DNA from: Streptomyces sp. NBC_01571
GTDB lineage: Bacteria > Actinomycetota > Actinomycetes > Streptomycetales > Streptomycetaceae
DNA: 64,000 nt
Direction of reading: 5' to 3'
Assembly (NCBI RefSeq): GCF_026339875.1
Contig: NZ_JAPEPZ010000001.1
Span: 1,736,001 to 1,800,000, forward strand
Position 1 is the stretch's first letter. Each line of letters opens with the position of its first letter. The notes beneath the pieces are model-generated. The model did no database searches, was not told the DNA's origin, and saw nothing but the letters and a program-made list of their open reading frames with translations. Of this stretch, positions 47,136 through 55,805 are shown one piece after another. Position numbers and translations under genes: made by a program.

Positions 47136-48500
47136 TCATACGAGTTCCCGGTCTCGCGGTGACTCCGTCTGCCGGAAGCGGTTGATCGCGTCGAGATGCT
47201 TGTCGCGCATCGCGGTGTTGCGGACGCCCAGCCCCTCGTGCGGTGCCAGGGCCAGCACGCCGACCTTGCCGATGTGCCGGTTGCGGTACACGTCGTCGAC
47301 TGCCTGACCGGCGTGTTCCAGGGCGTACGTTCGGGAGAGGGTGGGGTGGATCTTGCCCTTGGCGATGAGGCGGTTGGACTCCCACGCCTCCCGGTAGTTG
47401 GCGAAATGCGATCCGACGATCCGCTTGAGCGACATCCACAGGTAGCGGTTGTCGTACTCGTGGCGGTAGCCGGAAGTGGACGCACAGGTCACGATGGTGC
47501 CGCCCTTGCGGGTGACGTATACCGAGGCGCCGAAGGTGTCCCGGCCGGGATGTTCGAAGACGATGTCGGGATCCTCCCCGCCGGTGAGCTCCCGGATCCG
47601 GCGGCCGAACCGTTTCCATTCCGCCGGGTCCTGGGTGTATTCGTCCTTCCAGAACGTGTAGCCCTCGTCGGCGCGGTCGATAACCGCGTCGGCGCCCATC
47701 GCCCGGCAGATGGCGGCCTTGGCCGGGCTGGACACCACGCAGATCGGGTTCGCGCCGCCGGCCAGCGCGAACTGCGTCGCGAACGCCCCCACACCACCGG
47801 AAGCGCCCCAGACGAGCACGTTGTCGCCCTGCTTCAGCTGGGCGCCGTTGCGGGAGACCAGCTGCCGGTACGCGGTGGAGGCGACCAGACCGGGCGTGCT
47901 CGCCTCCTCCCAGGTCAGGTGCGCCGGCTTGGGCATCAGCTGGTTTGCCTTGACCAGCGCCAGCTGGGCCAGGCCGCCGAAGTTGGTCTCGTACCCCCAG
48001 ATGCGTTGGTCCGGGTCGAGCATCGTGTCGCTGTGCCCGTCGGGCGCCTCCAACTCGGCCGACAGACAGTGCGCGACGACCTCATCGCCGGGCTTCCACG
48101 CGAACACGCCGGGCCCGGTACGCAGCACGACTCCGGCAAGGTCGGAGCCGATGACGTGGTAGGGCAGGTCGTGCCGCCGGGCCAGGGGTGAGCGGCGGCC
48201 GTACCGGGCCAGGAACGTGAAGGTCGGCAACGGTTCGAAGAGCGAGGACCACACGGTGTTGTAGTTGATCGAGCTGGCCATCACGGCCACCAGCGCCTCC
48301 CCGGGCCCGACTTGGGGAACGGCGACCTCGTCGAGGTGCACCGACCGGCGCGGATCGCGGTCCTCCGCCGCGACTCCGTCGAACATCTCGACCTCGTCCG
48401 CGTGCAGGGTCACCGCGCGATAGCTCTCCGGAACCGGCAGTGCGGCGAAGTCCTCCGGCCGGGTGTCCGGGTCGAGAACGGCGCTGATGATGTCTTGCAT
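47136..48500 (-). CDS. ccr: crotonyl-CoA carboxylase/reductase
   Basis: Reductively carboxylates crotonyl-CoA (or another enoyl-CoA) with NADPH and CO2 to ethylmalonyl-CoA or a longer alkylmalonyl-CoA extender. The 454-residue medium-chain reductase has the family openings PESYRAVTLHADEVEMFDGV and SSINYNTVWSSLFEPLPTF, cofactor motif VLVWGASGGVGAFATQFA, and IVFEHPGRDTFGASVYVTRKGG. It is complete, with GGAGGAG before ATG 48500. The product likely feeds the stand-alone AT encoded at 54459. It corresponds in role to kirN of kirromycin clusters. Confidence 0.95.
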   Translation of the reverse strand: MQDIISAVLDPDTRPEDFAALPVPESYRAVTLHADEVEMFDGVAAEDRDPRRSVHLDEVAVPQVGPGEALVAVMASSINYNTVWSSLFEPLPTFTFLARYGRRSPLARRHDLPYHVIGSDLAGVVLRTGPGVFAWKPGDEVVAHCLSAELEAPDGHSDTMLDPDQRIWGYETNFGGLAQLALVKANQLMPKPAHLTWEEASTPGLVASTAYRQLVSRNGAQLKQGDNVLVWGASGGVGAFATQFALAGGANPICVVSSPAKAAICRAMGADAVIDRADEGYTFWKDEYTQDPAEWKRFGRRIRELTGGEDPDIVFEHPGRDTFGASVYVTRKGGTIVTCASTSGYRHEYDNRYLWMSLKRIVGSHFANYREAWESNRLIAKGKIHPTLSRTYALEHAGQAVDDVYRNRHIGKVGVLALAPHEGLGVRNTAMRDKHLDAINRFRQTESPRDRELV

Positions 48501-48559
48501 CTGTGCTCCTCCGTGTACGCGACTGCGGAAGCAGGGGGACCGGCGGGCCGCCGCCCGGG

Positions 48560-48955
48560 TCAGTGCACGAGCCGTCCCATCAGGCGCTTGAGCTCGGCGG
48601 CCGGATCGGTGGTGAGTCCGCCGTGCACGGGACTGGTCTGGATCACGGTGCTGCGGGGTGCGGTGAGCCAGCCGAAGCGCGACCCGCGCGTGCCGAATCC
48701 GGCCGGACCGCCCTCGGGCCCACCCGCGCACACCGCGCGGATGGTGTCCAGGGCCGCGGTGACCACGTCGATGTCGACGTCGGGGTCGAGCGCGCGGAGC
48801 CGGTCGGCGTCGATGTGGACCGCGGCGCCGAGGAAGTCCGCGCCGGGGCAGTAGAGCAGCGCACCGACGTTGATCTGTTCGCTGCGGTCGACTCGCGGGA
48901 CGGCGCGCAGCAGGGCGTAGTCGAAGCTGAGAACGGACGGGGTGGCGGTGCTCAT
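48560..48955 (-). CDS. DUF3037 domain protein
   Basis: A 131-residue protein of the DUF3037 family (FDYALLRAVPRVDRSEQINVGALLYCPGADFLGAAV). Function unknown. DUF3037 genes commonly follow a HipA-like kinase gene, as here, with an ATGA overlap (48952-48955) implying coupled translation and a joint complex. Its presence between a P450 and ccr inside a biosynthetic operon is unusual. Confidence 0.88.
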   Translation of the reverse strand: MSTATPSVLSFDYALLRAVPRVDRSEQINVGALLYCPGADFLGAAVHIDADRLRALDPDVDIDVVTAALDTIRAVCAGGPEGGPAGFGTRGSRFGWLTAPRSTVIQTSPVHGGLTTDPAAELKRLMGRLVH

Positions 48956-49734
48956 GCGTCCTCCTCCGGCCACCACGCGCGGGTTCCGGCGCATCGGGTG
49001 AGCAGGTATTCCACGTAGCGCTGCCGTAGGTCAGCCGGATTCGCATCCTGCGGAACGGAGTTCATGCCCAGCAGGAAGCTGTCGGGGACCAGGGCGGTGA
49101 TCTCGGTCAGCGCCTCGGCGGTCACCGTCTCGGCGAGTTCGGCGTCCAGTTTGGCGAGCACGGCCGGGTCGAGAGAGGCGACCAGGTCGGCGAGCACGTG
49201 CTGGGACAGGTCGTACCGGCGCTCGGCCCAGGCGGCGACGGCCGGCCAGGAGTGCTGGAACAGCAGTGCGGCACCGTGGTCGATGGCCCAGAGCTGGCGG
49301 TGCCAGATGATCAGGTTGGGGTTGGACCAGGTGCGGTCGACGTTGGCGGTCAGCGCGTCCAGCCAGTAGATCCTGGCGGCCTCCTCGGCGGGCGGCTCCC
49401 ATCCGACTCCGTCGTAACCGACCGACCCGGGCAGGAAGTCCATGCCCAGGTTCTCGCCGGCGCTGGCCCGCAGCAGCTCCTGGATCTCCTGGTCGGGGTC
49501 GCGGCGTGCCATCTCCGGGTCGATGTCGACGGTGACGAGCTCGGGGACGCGGATGCCCAGTCGCCGGCCGAGTTCGCCAACGACGATCTCCGCGACCAGG
49601 GCCGCGGTGCCCTGGCCCGCGCCGCGGAACTTCACGACGTAGACGCCGTCGTTGTCGGCTTCCACCAGGCCGGGCAGCGATCCGCCCTCACGTAGAGGGG
49701 TCAGGTACTGCGTTCCTAACACTGTTTGCAACAA
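48952..49734 (-). CDS. HipA-like kinase
   Basis: A 260-residue protein of the compact HipA-like kinase family. VYVVKFRGAGQGTAALVAEIVVGELGRRLG holds the ATP-binding lysine, DALTANVDRTWSNPNLIIW the catalytic loop with Asp and Asn, and LWAIDHGAALLFQH the metal-binding Asp. The activity should be phosphorylation of an unknown target. TTG 49734 or 49731 are candidate starts, behind AGGATG; no ATG lies in frame. It is coupled to the DUF3037 gene and follows a P450 by 40 bp, in a secondary-metabolite operon. Confidence 0.85.
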   Translation of the reverse strand: MLQTVLGTQYLTPLREGGSLPGLVEADNDGVYVVKFRGAGQGTAALVAEIVVGELGRRLGIRVPELVTVDIDPEMARRDPDQEIQELLRASAGENLGMDFLPGSVGYDGVGWEPPAEEAARIYWLDALTANVDRTWSNPNLIIWHRQLWAIDHGAALLFQHSWPAVAAWAERRYDLSQHVLADLVASLDPAVLAKLDAELAETVTAEALTEITALVPDSFLLGMNSVPQDANPADLRQRYVEYLLTRCAGTRAWWPEEDA

Positions 49735-49774
49735 AACTCATCCTGCTGTTCGTTGTCGGGCATGGAAACGGTGG

Positions 49775-51004
49775 TCACACGAGCCGGACGGGCAGTCGTG
49801 TGACGGCTTTGAGGAATCGAGGGCCGACGTCGTCGGGGTCGGCGGCCAGGCGGATGTCGGGGAAGCGCGCGAACAGCTTGTTGAGCGCGATCTCGGTCTC
49901 CGCCGTGGCCAGCGACGCCCCCGGGCAGAAGTGGTCGCCGGCGGCGAAGCTGAGCTGGGGGTTGTCGGCGCGGGTGACGTCGAGCACGCGCGGGTTGGTG
50001 AAGCGCTCCGGGTCGTTGTTGGCTGCGCCGACCACGAGCTGGATCTGGCCGTCCTTGGGGATGGTCACCCCGTCGATCTCGATCGGCTCTGCGGCGAAGC
50101 GCGGCAGGGCCATCTTGATCGGGCCGGAGTAGCGCATCAGCTCGCGCACTGCTCGGACGGTGTTCTCCGGCTGTGTCTTGACCAGCTCCAGCTGGTCGGG
50201 GTGGGTCAGGAGGTTGAAGAAGCTGAGCGAGATCGAGTGCCGGACCGTGTCAAGGCCGGCCTGCACCAGGACCAGGACCAGGGCGACGAGTTCGACCTCG
50301 TCGAGCTTCTCGGTCTCGTCGCTGACCTGGACCAGGTCGGAGATCAGGTCGTCGCCGGGCTGGGCACGGCGCGCGCCTATCAGCCGGATGACCGTGTCGA
50401 CCATGCCGTGCAGCGCGGGCGGCAGGATCTCCGGGTCGGGGCGGACGAAGGTGGTGAACGCCTCGGACCACTTCAGCCACTGGTCGCGGTACTCGTCGTC
50501 GACGCCGAGGAGTTCGCAGATGACCGTGGTGGAGATGGGGTGGGCGTACTCGGCGACGAGGTCCGTCTCGCCTTCGGGATCCATCCGGTCGAGCAGCTGG
50601 TCCGCAAGCAGCTCGATCCGGGGGCGCAGGGACTTGACCCGGCGCACCGAGAACGCCCGGTCGATCAGGGACCGCACGCGCCGGTGGTCCTCCGGCACCA
50701 TCGTCATGATCGTCGAGTCGAAGTACTTGAGCAGTTCCTCGGGCACGCCGCGGCGGCGCATGCTGTCGAGGTGGACGCCCTCCGGCGGGTGGTTGCTGAC
50801 CCGGCGGTCGGCGAACAGGCTGCGGACCGCCTCATATCGGGTGACGACGTAGACGTCGTTGCCGTCGGAGAAGCGGCCCGGGCACACCGGTCGGGGCGCG
50901 CCTGTCCAGCGCTCCCCCGCCTCACGGTCGGTCACGAAATTGACGTCGGACAGGTCGAACTTGACGTCCGTCCAGTCAAATGTTCCGGTCACCAACATCC
51001 CCAT
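49775..51004 (-). CDS. cytochrome P450
   Basis: A class I bacterial P450, 409 residues. The heme loop is FAAGDHFCPGASLA (cysteine near residue 350), the I-helix AGLDTVRHS, the ExxR motif ELMRY and PERF. The first gene of the leftward tailoring operon, divergent from the TetR gene. It is a candidate for hydroxylation of the polyketide backbone; two P450s occur in this cluster, as in kirromycin (KirOI, KirOII), but which corresponds is not decided. ATG 51004 and 50998 are alternatives. Confidence 0.93.
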   Translation of the reverse strand: MGMLVTGTFDWTDVKFDLSDVNFVTDREAGERWTGAPRPVCPGRFSDGNDVYVVTRYEAVRSLFADRRVSNHPPEGVHLDSMRRRGVPEELLKYFDSTIMTMVPEDHRRVRSLIDRAFSVRRVKSLRPRIELLADQLLDRMDPEGETDLVAEYAHPISTTVICELLGVDDEYRDQWLKWSEAFTTFVRPDPEILPPALHGMVDTVIRLIGARRAQPGDDLISDLVQVSDETEKLDEVELVALVLVLVQAGLDTVRHSISLSFFNLLTHPDQLELVKTQPENTVRAVRELMRYSGPIKMALPRFAAEPIEIDGVTIPKDGQIQLVVGAANNDPERFTNPRVLDVTRADNPQLSFAAGDHFCPGASLATAETEIALNKLFARFPDIRLAADPDDVGPRFLKAVTRLPVRLV

Positions 51005-51092
51005 TCACTAGCTTCGCCACGCTGATCCGGGTGTTGACGGGGGCCGCCGACGAGCCATGCGACACACCCCGGGTTGAACCATGCAGTATTGA

Positions 51093-51126
51093 GATACAGG
51101 ACTGTATCAGAATGCGGTACTGTATC
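51093..51126. promoter_or_regulatory. paired TetR operators in the P450/TetR divergent promoter
   Basis: A perfect 16-bp palindrome GATACAGGACTGTATC (51093-51108) is followed 18 bp centre to centre by AATGCGGTACTGTATC (51111-51126), which keeps the right half. The pair lies within an AT-rich patch between the P450 start (51004) and the TetR reading frame, so the regulator should control both the tailoring operon and its own operon with the MFS exporter. Confidence 0.7.
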
Positions 51127-51150
51127 TGAGTTCTCGGAAGGAGGCCGATC

Positions 51151-51819
51151 ATCAGCAAACGACTCACCCGCCAGGAGAGCCGGGAAATCACGCGCCAGGA
51201 GCTGCTGCAGGCGGCGGCCGACCTGTTCGCCGAATGCGGCGTCAACGGCACCTCGGTCGAACAGATCGTGGAACGCGCCGGGTACAGCCGGGGCGCCTTC
51301 TACGGCAACTTCGACGGCAAGCAGCAGCTGATCCTGGCCCTCCTGGAGCAGCGCACCGAGCGCGAACTGGCCGAGGTACAGGCACTCAGCGCCAACGCCG
51401 GCTCGTTCGAGGAGACGATCGAGCACCTGCGCAACTGGCACCGCGAGCGGGACAAGAACTTCGCGAGCTGGCTGGCCCTGCGCACCGAACTGTGGCTCTA
51501 CGGCATGCGCGATCCGGCCGTGCTGTCCGTGCTGGCCGACCGCGAGCGCCGTTCCCGCGAGGCGATGACTCAGGCCCTCACGCAGGGTTTCGCCGCCCGG
51601 TCGGTCACCCCGCCCGCGCCGGTGGAGCTGCTCGCCCTGATCGTGCACGCCCTGGACGACGGGCTCTCCATCCAGCGCGTGCTGTCGGCCGGCGAGAGCC
51701 CGGCCGGGGGCGTCATGGACGTGGTGGACCTGCTGATGCGGTCGTGGACCGCGCTGGCCCGCGCCGGGACCACCGAACCCACCGGCCCGCCCGCCCCGGA
51801 GAGCGGCACCACCCCCTGA
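51151..51819 (+). CDS. TetR/AcrR family regulator with apparent AUC start
   Basis: The frame encodes a full TetR protein: ISKRLTRQESREITRQELLQ, AAADLFAECGVNGTSVEQIV and RAGYSRGAFYGNFDGKQQLI (helix-turn-helix about residues 12-58), then a C-terminal ligand domain. An in-frame TGA lies at 51127-51129, and no ATG, GTG or TTG occurs before 51268, which falls inside the helix-turn-helix. AAGGAGG (51138-51144) is placed six bases before ATC at 51151, the best available start. Either initiation is non-canonical or ATG has mutated. The MFS exporter follows after 57 bp. Confidence 0.75.
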   Translation: MSKRLTRQESREITRQELLQAAADLFAECGVNGTSVEQIVERAGYSRGAFYGNFDGKQQLILALLEQRTERELAEVQALSANAGSFEETIEHLRNWHRERDKNFASWLALRTELWLYGMRDPAVLSVLADRERRSREAMTQALTQGFAARSVTPPAPVELLALIVHALDDGLSIQRVLSAGESPAGGVMDVVDLLMRSWTALARAGTTEPTGPPAPESGTTP

Positions 51820-51876
51820 GCCGTCGGCCGGTCCCTTCTCCCGGCCACGCCATACCCAAGAACTGGAGTACTCCCC

Positions 51877-53541
51877 ATGATCGAGGAAGCGAAGTCGACG
51901 ACGGCGGAAGCGGCTCTCGGACCGCCCGTCGCCGCCGACGGTCCGGACTCCAAGCGCTGGCTGGCGCTGATCGTCCTGCTTGCCGCGACTTTCATGGACC
52001 TGCTCGACGTCAACATCGTCACCGTGGCGATCCCGAGCATCCAGGAGGACCTCGGCGCCTCCTCGGCCGCCGTCCAGGCGCTGAACGTCGGTTACACCCT
52101 GTCCTTGGCGGTCACCCTGATCACCGGCGGCCGTCTCGGCGACATCTTCGGCCGCAAGCGAGCCTTCCTGTTCGGCGTCGCCGGCTTCGTCGTGGCCTCG
52201 GCCCTGTGCGCCTTCGCACCCAGCGCCGAAGTCCTGGTGATCTCCCGGGTCCTGCAGGGCATCGCCGCCGCGATCATGGTGCCGCAGGTCCTGGCGATCA
52301 TCTACGTAACCTTCCCGGCGGAGGAGATCGGCAGGGTCGTCAGCCTGTACGCCAGCATGATCGGCTTGGCCATCGTCGCCGGACCGCTGCTGGGCGGCGT
52401 GCTGATCTCCTGGGATCCGGGCGACCTGGGCTGGCGGACCGTCTTCGTGGTCAACCTGCCGTTCGGCGCGGCCGCCCTGATCGCCGGCGCGATGTGGATG
52501 CGCGAGTCGAAGTCGCCCCGCGCCACCCGGCTGGACCTGGTCGGCATGGTGCTGGCGACCACCGGCCTGCTGTTGCTGCTGCTGCCCCTGCTGCGCGGCC
52601 GCGAACTCGGCTGGCCGGCCTGGAGCATCACCTCGCTCATGGCCTCCGTGCCGGTCCTCGTGGCGTTCGTGTACTACGAGCGCTACAAGACCGCCAAGGA
52701 CGGATCGCCCCTGGTCGTCCTCTCCCTCTTCAAGATCCGGACCTTCGGTGCCGGGGTCGGCGCACAGCTGCTGTTCAGCTGCATCCCGGCCGGCTTCTTC
52801 CTCAGCTGGACGCTCTACCTGCAGGGCGGTCTCGGCTGGTCGGCGCTGCACACCGGTCTCACCGCGATCCCGTTCTCGCTGGGCGTCCCGATCGCCGGCA
52901 GCCTCGCCGTCCGCAAGCTGTTCCCCCTCTACGGACGCAACTGCCTGTTCGCCGGGGCGCTGCTGATGATGGCCGGGCTCCTGCTGTACGCGTGGATCGC
53001 CGACCAGGCCGGTGAATCGATCACCTCCTGGCACGCCGTCGTCCCGATGCTGCTGCTCGGCTCCGGCATGGGCATGCTGCTGGCTCCGCTGACCGGCCTG
53101 ACCCTGAACGATGTCGAGCCGCGGGAGGCGGGCGCGGCGTCCGGCCTGATCAACGCGGCCGGTCAGCTCGGCGCCGCCCTCGGTGTGGCCATCATCGGTG
53201 CGATCTTCTTCTCCGGCCTCGCCACCAACGCGGGGACGCAGGCCGACCGGGTGCTGCCGAACGTCCCGGCCGTCGCCTCGCAGCAGGCCGAGATCCGCGC
53301 CTGCGCCGTCGACGCCCACGACCAGGCCGACCTCACCGCCGTGCCCGACACCTGCCGCGCCCTCGGCACCGATGACCCCGCCCAGCAGGAGGCGATCGGA
53401 AACGCCCTGGCCGACATCAACTCCGGGACGTTCACGGCCTCCTTCAGCGAAGCCCTCTACTGGGCGTCCGCAGGCCTGGCCGCGGTGATCTGCCTGCTGT
53501 TCCTGCTGCCGCGGCAACCGCGGCGGCTGGGAGTGTCCTGA
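51877..53541 (+). CDS. DHA2-type MFS exporter (EmrB/QacA)
   Basis: A 554-residue drug:proton antiporter with about 14 helices. Motif A is GGRLGDIFGRKRAF (near residue 85), and LDVNIVTVAIPSIQ is the family's helix 1 signature. An extended loop with two cysteines precedes the last helix. Between a TetR regulator and biosynthetic genes, it is the likely product exporter and a self-protection factor, inferred from context. Confidence 0.93.
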   Translation: MIEEAKSTTAEAALGPPVAADGPDSKRWLALIVLLAATFMDLLDVNIVTVAIPSIQEDLGASSAAVQALNVGYTLSLAVTLITGGRLGDIFGRKRAFLFGVAGFVVASALCAFAPSAEVLVISRVLQGIAAAIMVPQVLAIIYVTFPAEEIGRVVSLYASMIGLAIVAGPLLGGVLISWDPGDLGWRTVFVVNLPFGAAALIAGAMWMRESKSPRATRLDLVGMVLATTGLLLLLLPLLRGRELGWPAWSITSLMASVPVLVAFVYYERYKTAKDGSPLVVLSLFKIRTFGAGVGAQLLFSCIPAGFFLSWTLYLQGGLGWSALHTGLTAIPFSLGVPIAGSLAVRKLFPLYGRNCLFAGALLMMAGLLLYAWIADQAGESITSWHAVVPMLLLGSGMGMLLAPLTGLTLNDVEPREAGAASGLINAAGQLGAALGVAIIGAIFFSGLATNAGTQADRVLPNVPAVASQQAEIRACAVDAHDQADLTAVPDTCRALGTDDPAQQEAIGNALADINSGTFTASFSEALYWASAGLAAVICLLFLLPRQPRRLGVS

Positions 53542-53580
53542 CCGTCCCCGTCCCCCCGACACCTGAGGAGCACCACCACC

Positions 53581-53913
53581 ATGCCCCGCAAGAATTACCA
53601 GATCATCGTCTACGGCAAATTCGCGCCGCTCGACGACGACCAGCGCGCCAAGCTGCTGGCCGTGGCCGACAAGCACGATCTGTTCCAGTCGAAGTTCACC
53701 GAGGAGGGCACCGTCACCTATGAGCGGACCCTGCTCACCTTCACCTTCCGCTGTGTCGTGAAGGCCGACGCCGAGGACAAGATCGACGAGGTCGTCGCCG
53801 GGACCGAGGAACTGGCTACGGCCGCCGTCCGAGACCTCGGCGCCGATGTGCGCGATCTGCGGTCCGTCTGCACCGACCTGGAAACCATCAAGATCAAGCG
53901 GCGGGGACGATGA
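53581..53913 (+). CDS. DUF6204 family protein
   Basis: A 110-residue soluble protein beginning MPRKNYQIIVYGKFAPLDDD, followed by TEEGTVTYERTLLTFTFRCVV. It matches the DUF6204 family, found in many Streptomyces clusters without a known role. Its stop overlaps the next start by four bases, so it acts with the DUF2087 protein or is merely co-regulated. Confidence 0.82.
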   Translation: MPRKNYQIIVYGKFAPLDDDQRAKLLAVADKHDLFQSKFTEEGTVTYERTLLTFTFRCVVKADAEDKIDEVVAGTEELATAAVRDLGADVRDLRSVCTDLETIKIKRRGR

Positions 53914-54467
53914 CGCCCGAGACATTCACCGTTCTCCTTTCCGACTCCGCTCTGCGGCGGGTTTTCTCGGCCATAGCCCTGGGCTCGTCGACGTCCGCGG
54001 AGATTCTCGCCGCGACCGGGCTCGCCGCCCCGGAGGCCGCCCCGGCGATCGGCCGGCTGCTGCGCGAAGGCCTGGTCGTCGCCCAGGGCCGGGGCCGGCT
54101 GGCCGTCGACGAGGCCGCCCTGGACGCCGCGGCCGAGATCGCCGGACGCCGCCAGCAGGAGCAGGCGGAGGCCGAACAGCCCGATCCCGGGCTGCGCGGC
54201 TACGTCCGTGGCACTGTGCTGGTCCGACTGCCGGAGGACGACGACGAGACCCGGCGGGCCGTGCTAGACCACGTCGCGGCGACGACCTTCGAGGCCGACC
54301 GGGAGTACGACGAGCGCACCGTGACCGATCTGCTGCGGCCGTGGTGCGAGGGCACCACCGTGGACCCGGTCTCGCTGCGGCGGTTCCTGGTCGACGACGG
54401 CTTCCTGCACCGCGCGTCGGGCGCCTACCGGCTCGTTTCCCTCGTCGGGCCCCGGCAGTCATCCTGA
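53910..54467 (+). CDS. DUF2087 protein with N-terminal helix-turn-helix
   Basis: A 185-residue protein. The first 65 residues look like a winged helix (SDSALRRVFSAIALGSSTSAEILAATGL). The C-terminal half holds the DUF2087 signature FEADREYDERTVTDLLRPWCEGTTVDPVSLRRFLVDDGFLHRASGAYR. It may be a transcription or RNA-associated factor. Last gene of the rightward operon; its 3' end overlaps the convergent AT gene by nine bases. Confidence 0.85.
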   Translation: MTPETFTVLLSDSALRRVFSAIALGSSTSAEILAATGLAAPEAAPAIGRLLREGLVVAQGRGRLAVDEAALDAAAEIAGRRQQEQAEAEQPDPGLRGYVRGTVLVRLPEDDDETRRAVLDHVAATTFEADREYDERTVTDLLRPWCEGTTVDPVSLRRFLVDDGFLHRASGAYRLVSLVGPRQSS

Positions 54468-55796
54468 GCCCGCCGCAACCGGCGAGGGCCGCGGGCACCG
54501 GACGGCCTCCAGGACGGCGGCCTGGTAGGGCGTGAGCACCGGCGCCGGCGGGGCGGACGTCGGCCAGTGCGGGTCGCGGCCGTACGTGAAGAGCGTGCCG
54601 AGCGACGACAGCATGGCCCGGCGTTCGGTCCGCCGGCGGCCGGAGGGCAGCACCTCCCCCGGCCGTCCGGCGCTCTCCAGCGTCTGCCGCAGGCTGCTGA
54701 GCAGCACCGGATGGGTGCTGACCTCGACGAAGATCTCATGACCGTCCTCGGCCAGCCGGCCGGTGGCGGCGGCGAACCGGACCGGCTCCCGCAGGTTGCG
54801 CATCCAGTACGCCGGCCCGAGCTCGGTGCCGGGCACCGGCGCCGCGGTCACGGTCGAGTAGAACGGCACCCGTGACGGCACCGGGCTCAGCGAGCGCAGC
54901 GCCGTGGCCAGGCCGTCGCGGAGTTCATCGACGTAGTGGCTGTGCGAGGCGACCGTGCCCCGTACCATCCGGCAGTAGACGCCGCGCCGGTCGAGGTCCT
55001 CGACCACCGCGGTCAGCGTGTCGGTGTCCCCGGCCAGCACGGTCGAGCGGGGACTGTTCTCCCCGGCGACGCAGATACGGCCTCCGCTGGAGGCGGCCAG
55101 AGCGTGCGCGGCCTCGGGTGACAGCTCGGTGGTGGCCAGCGCGCCCCGGCCGACGATCCGCCGCAGCAGAGCGCTGCGGCGGCATGCGATCATCAGGGCG
55201 TCGTCGAGGGTGAGCGCTCCGGCCGCGTACCCGGCGGAGATCTCGCCCATGCTGTGCCCAGTCACCGCGTCCGGCTCCACGTGCCAGCTGCGCCACAGGG
55301 CCACCAGGGCGATCTGCAACGACACCATCGTCGGCTGCAGCACGTCGATCTCACCGAGCCGCGACACCGCCGGGCCGGCCCGTAGCTGCTGGATCACCGA
55401 GAAGCCGGCCAGCTCACGTACCCGTTCGTCGCAGCGCCGCAGCGCCGCGCGGAATACCGGCTCGGTGGCAAGCAGCTCCAGGCCCATGCCGTCCCACTGA
55501 GCGCCCTGACCGGCGAAGACGAACACCAGTCCCGGCCGGCGGGACGGCGACGGAGCCGACGCCCGGTCGGCCCACCTCTGCACCAGCTTGTCCAGGCCCT
55601 CGGCGAGGTCGTCGTACGACTCGGCGGCGACAGCGGCCCGGTGTGCCAGACCGGTCGTCCCGGCTGCCGCGTCGTGGCAGTACCGGGCCAGCGAGGGCAG
55701 ATCCCGGCCGGAGCGGATCCGGGCGGCGTGCCCGCGGATCGCGGCGAGCAGGCCGTCCTCGGTCTCGGCGGCGACGGCGAACAGCTGTACGGTCAC
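54459..55796 (-). CDS. stand-alone acyltransferase with KS-AT linker (trans-AT)
   Basis: A free AT that loads extender units in trans, 445 residues. An N-terminal linker of about 85 residues resembles the KS-AT linker of modular PKSs, suggesting descent from a cis-AT module. The core has FVFAGQGAQWDGMG, TGHSMGEISAG (nucleophile Ser), CRRSALLRR (carboxylate-binding Arg) and TVASHSHYVD. VASH is neither the malonyl HAFH nor the methylmalonyl YASH, so an unusual extender is likely. The CCR at 47136 makes ethylmalonyl or related alkylmalonyl the best guess, as for KirCII in kirromycin biosynthesis. Last gene of the large leftward operon. Confidence 0.9.
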   Translation of the reverse strand: MTVQLFAVAAETEDGLLAAIRGHAARIRSGRDLPSLARYCHDAAAGTTGLAHRAAVAAESYDDLAEGLDKLVQRWADRASAPSPSRRPGLVFVFAGQGAQWDGMGLELLATEPVFRAALRRCDERVRELAGFSVIQQLRAGPAVSRLGEIDVLQPTMVSLQIALVALWRSWHVEPDAVTGHSMGEISAGYAAGALTLDDALMIACRRSALLRRIVGRGALATTELSPEAAHALAASSGGRICVAGENSPRSTVLAGDTDTLTAVVEDLDRRGVYCRMVRGTVASHSHYVDELRDGLATALRSLSPVPSRVPFYSTVTAAPVPGTELGPAYWMRNLREPVRFAAATGRLAEDGHEIFVEVSTHPVLLSSLRQTLESAGRPGEVLPSGRRRTERRAMLSSLGTLFTYGRDPHWPTSAPPAPVLTPYQAAVLEAVRCPRPSPVAAGSG

Positions 55797-55805
55797 TTCT
55801 CCCCC

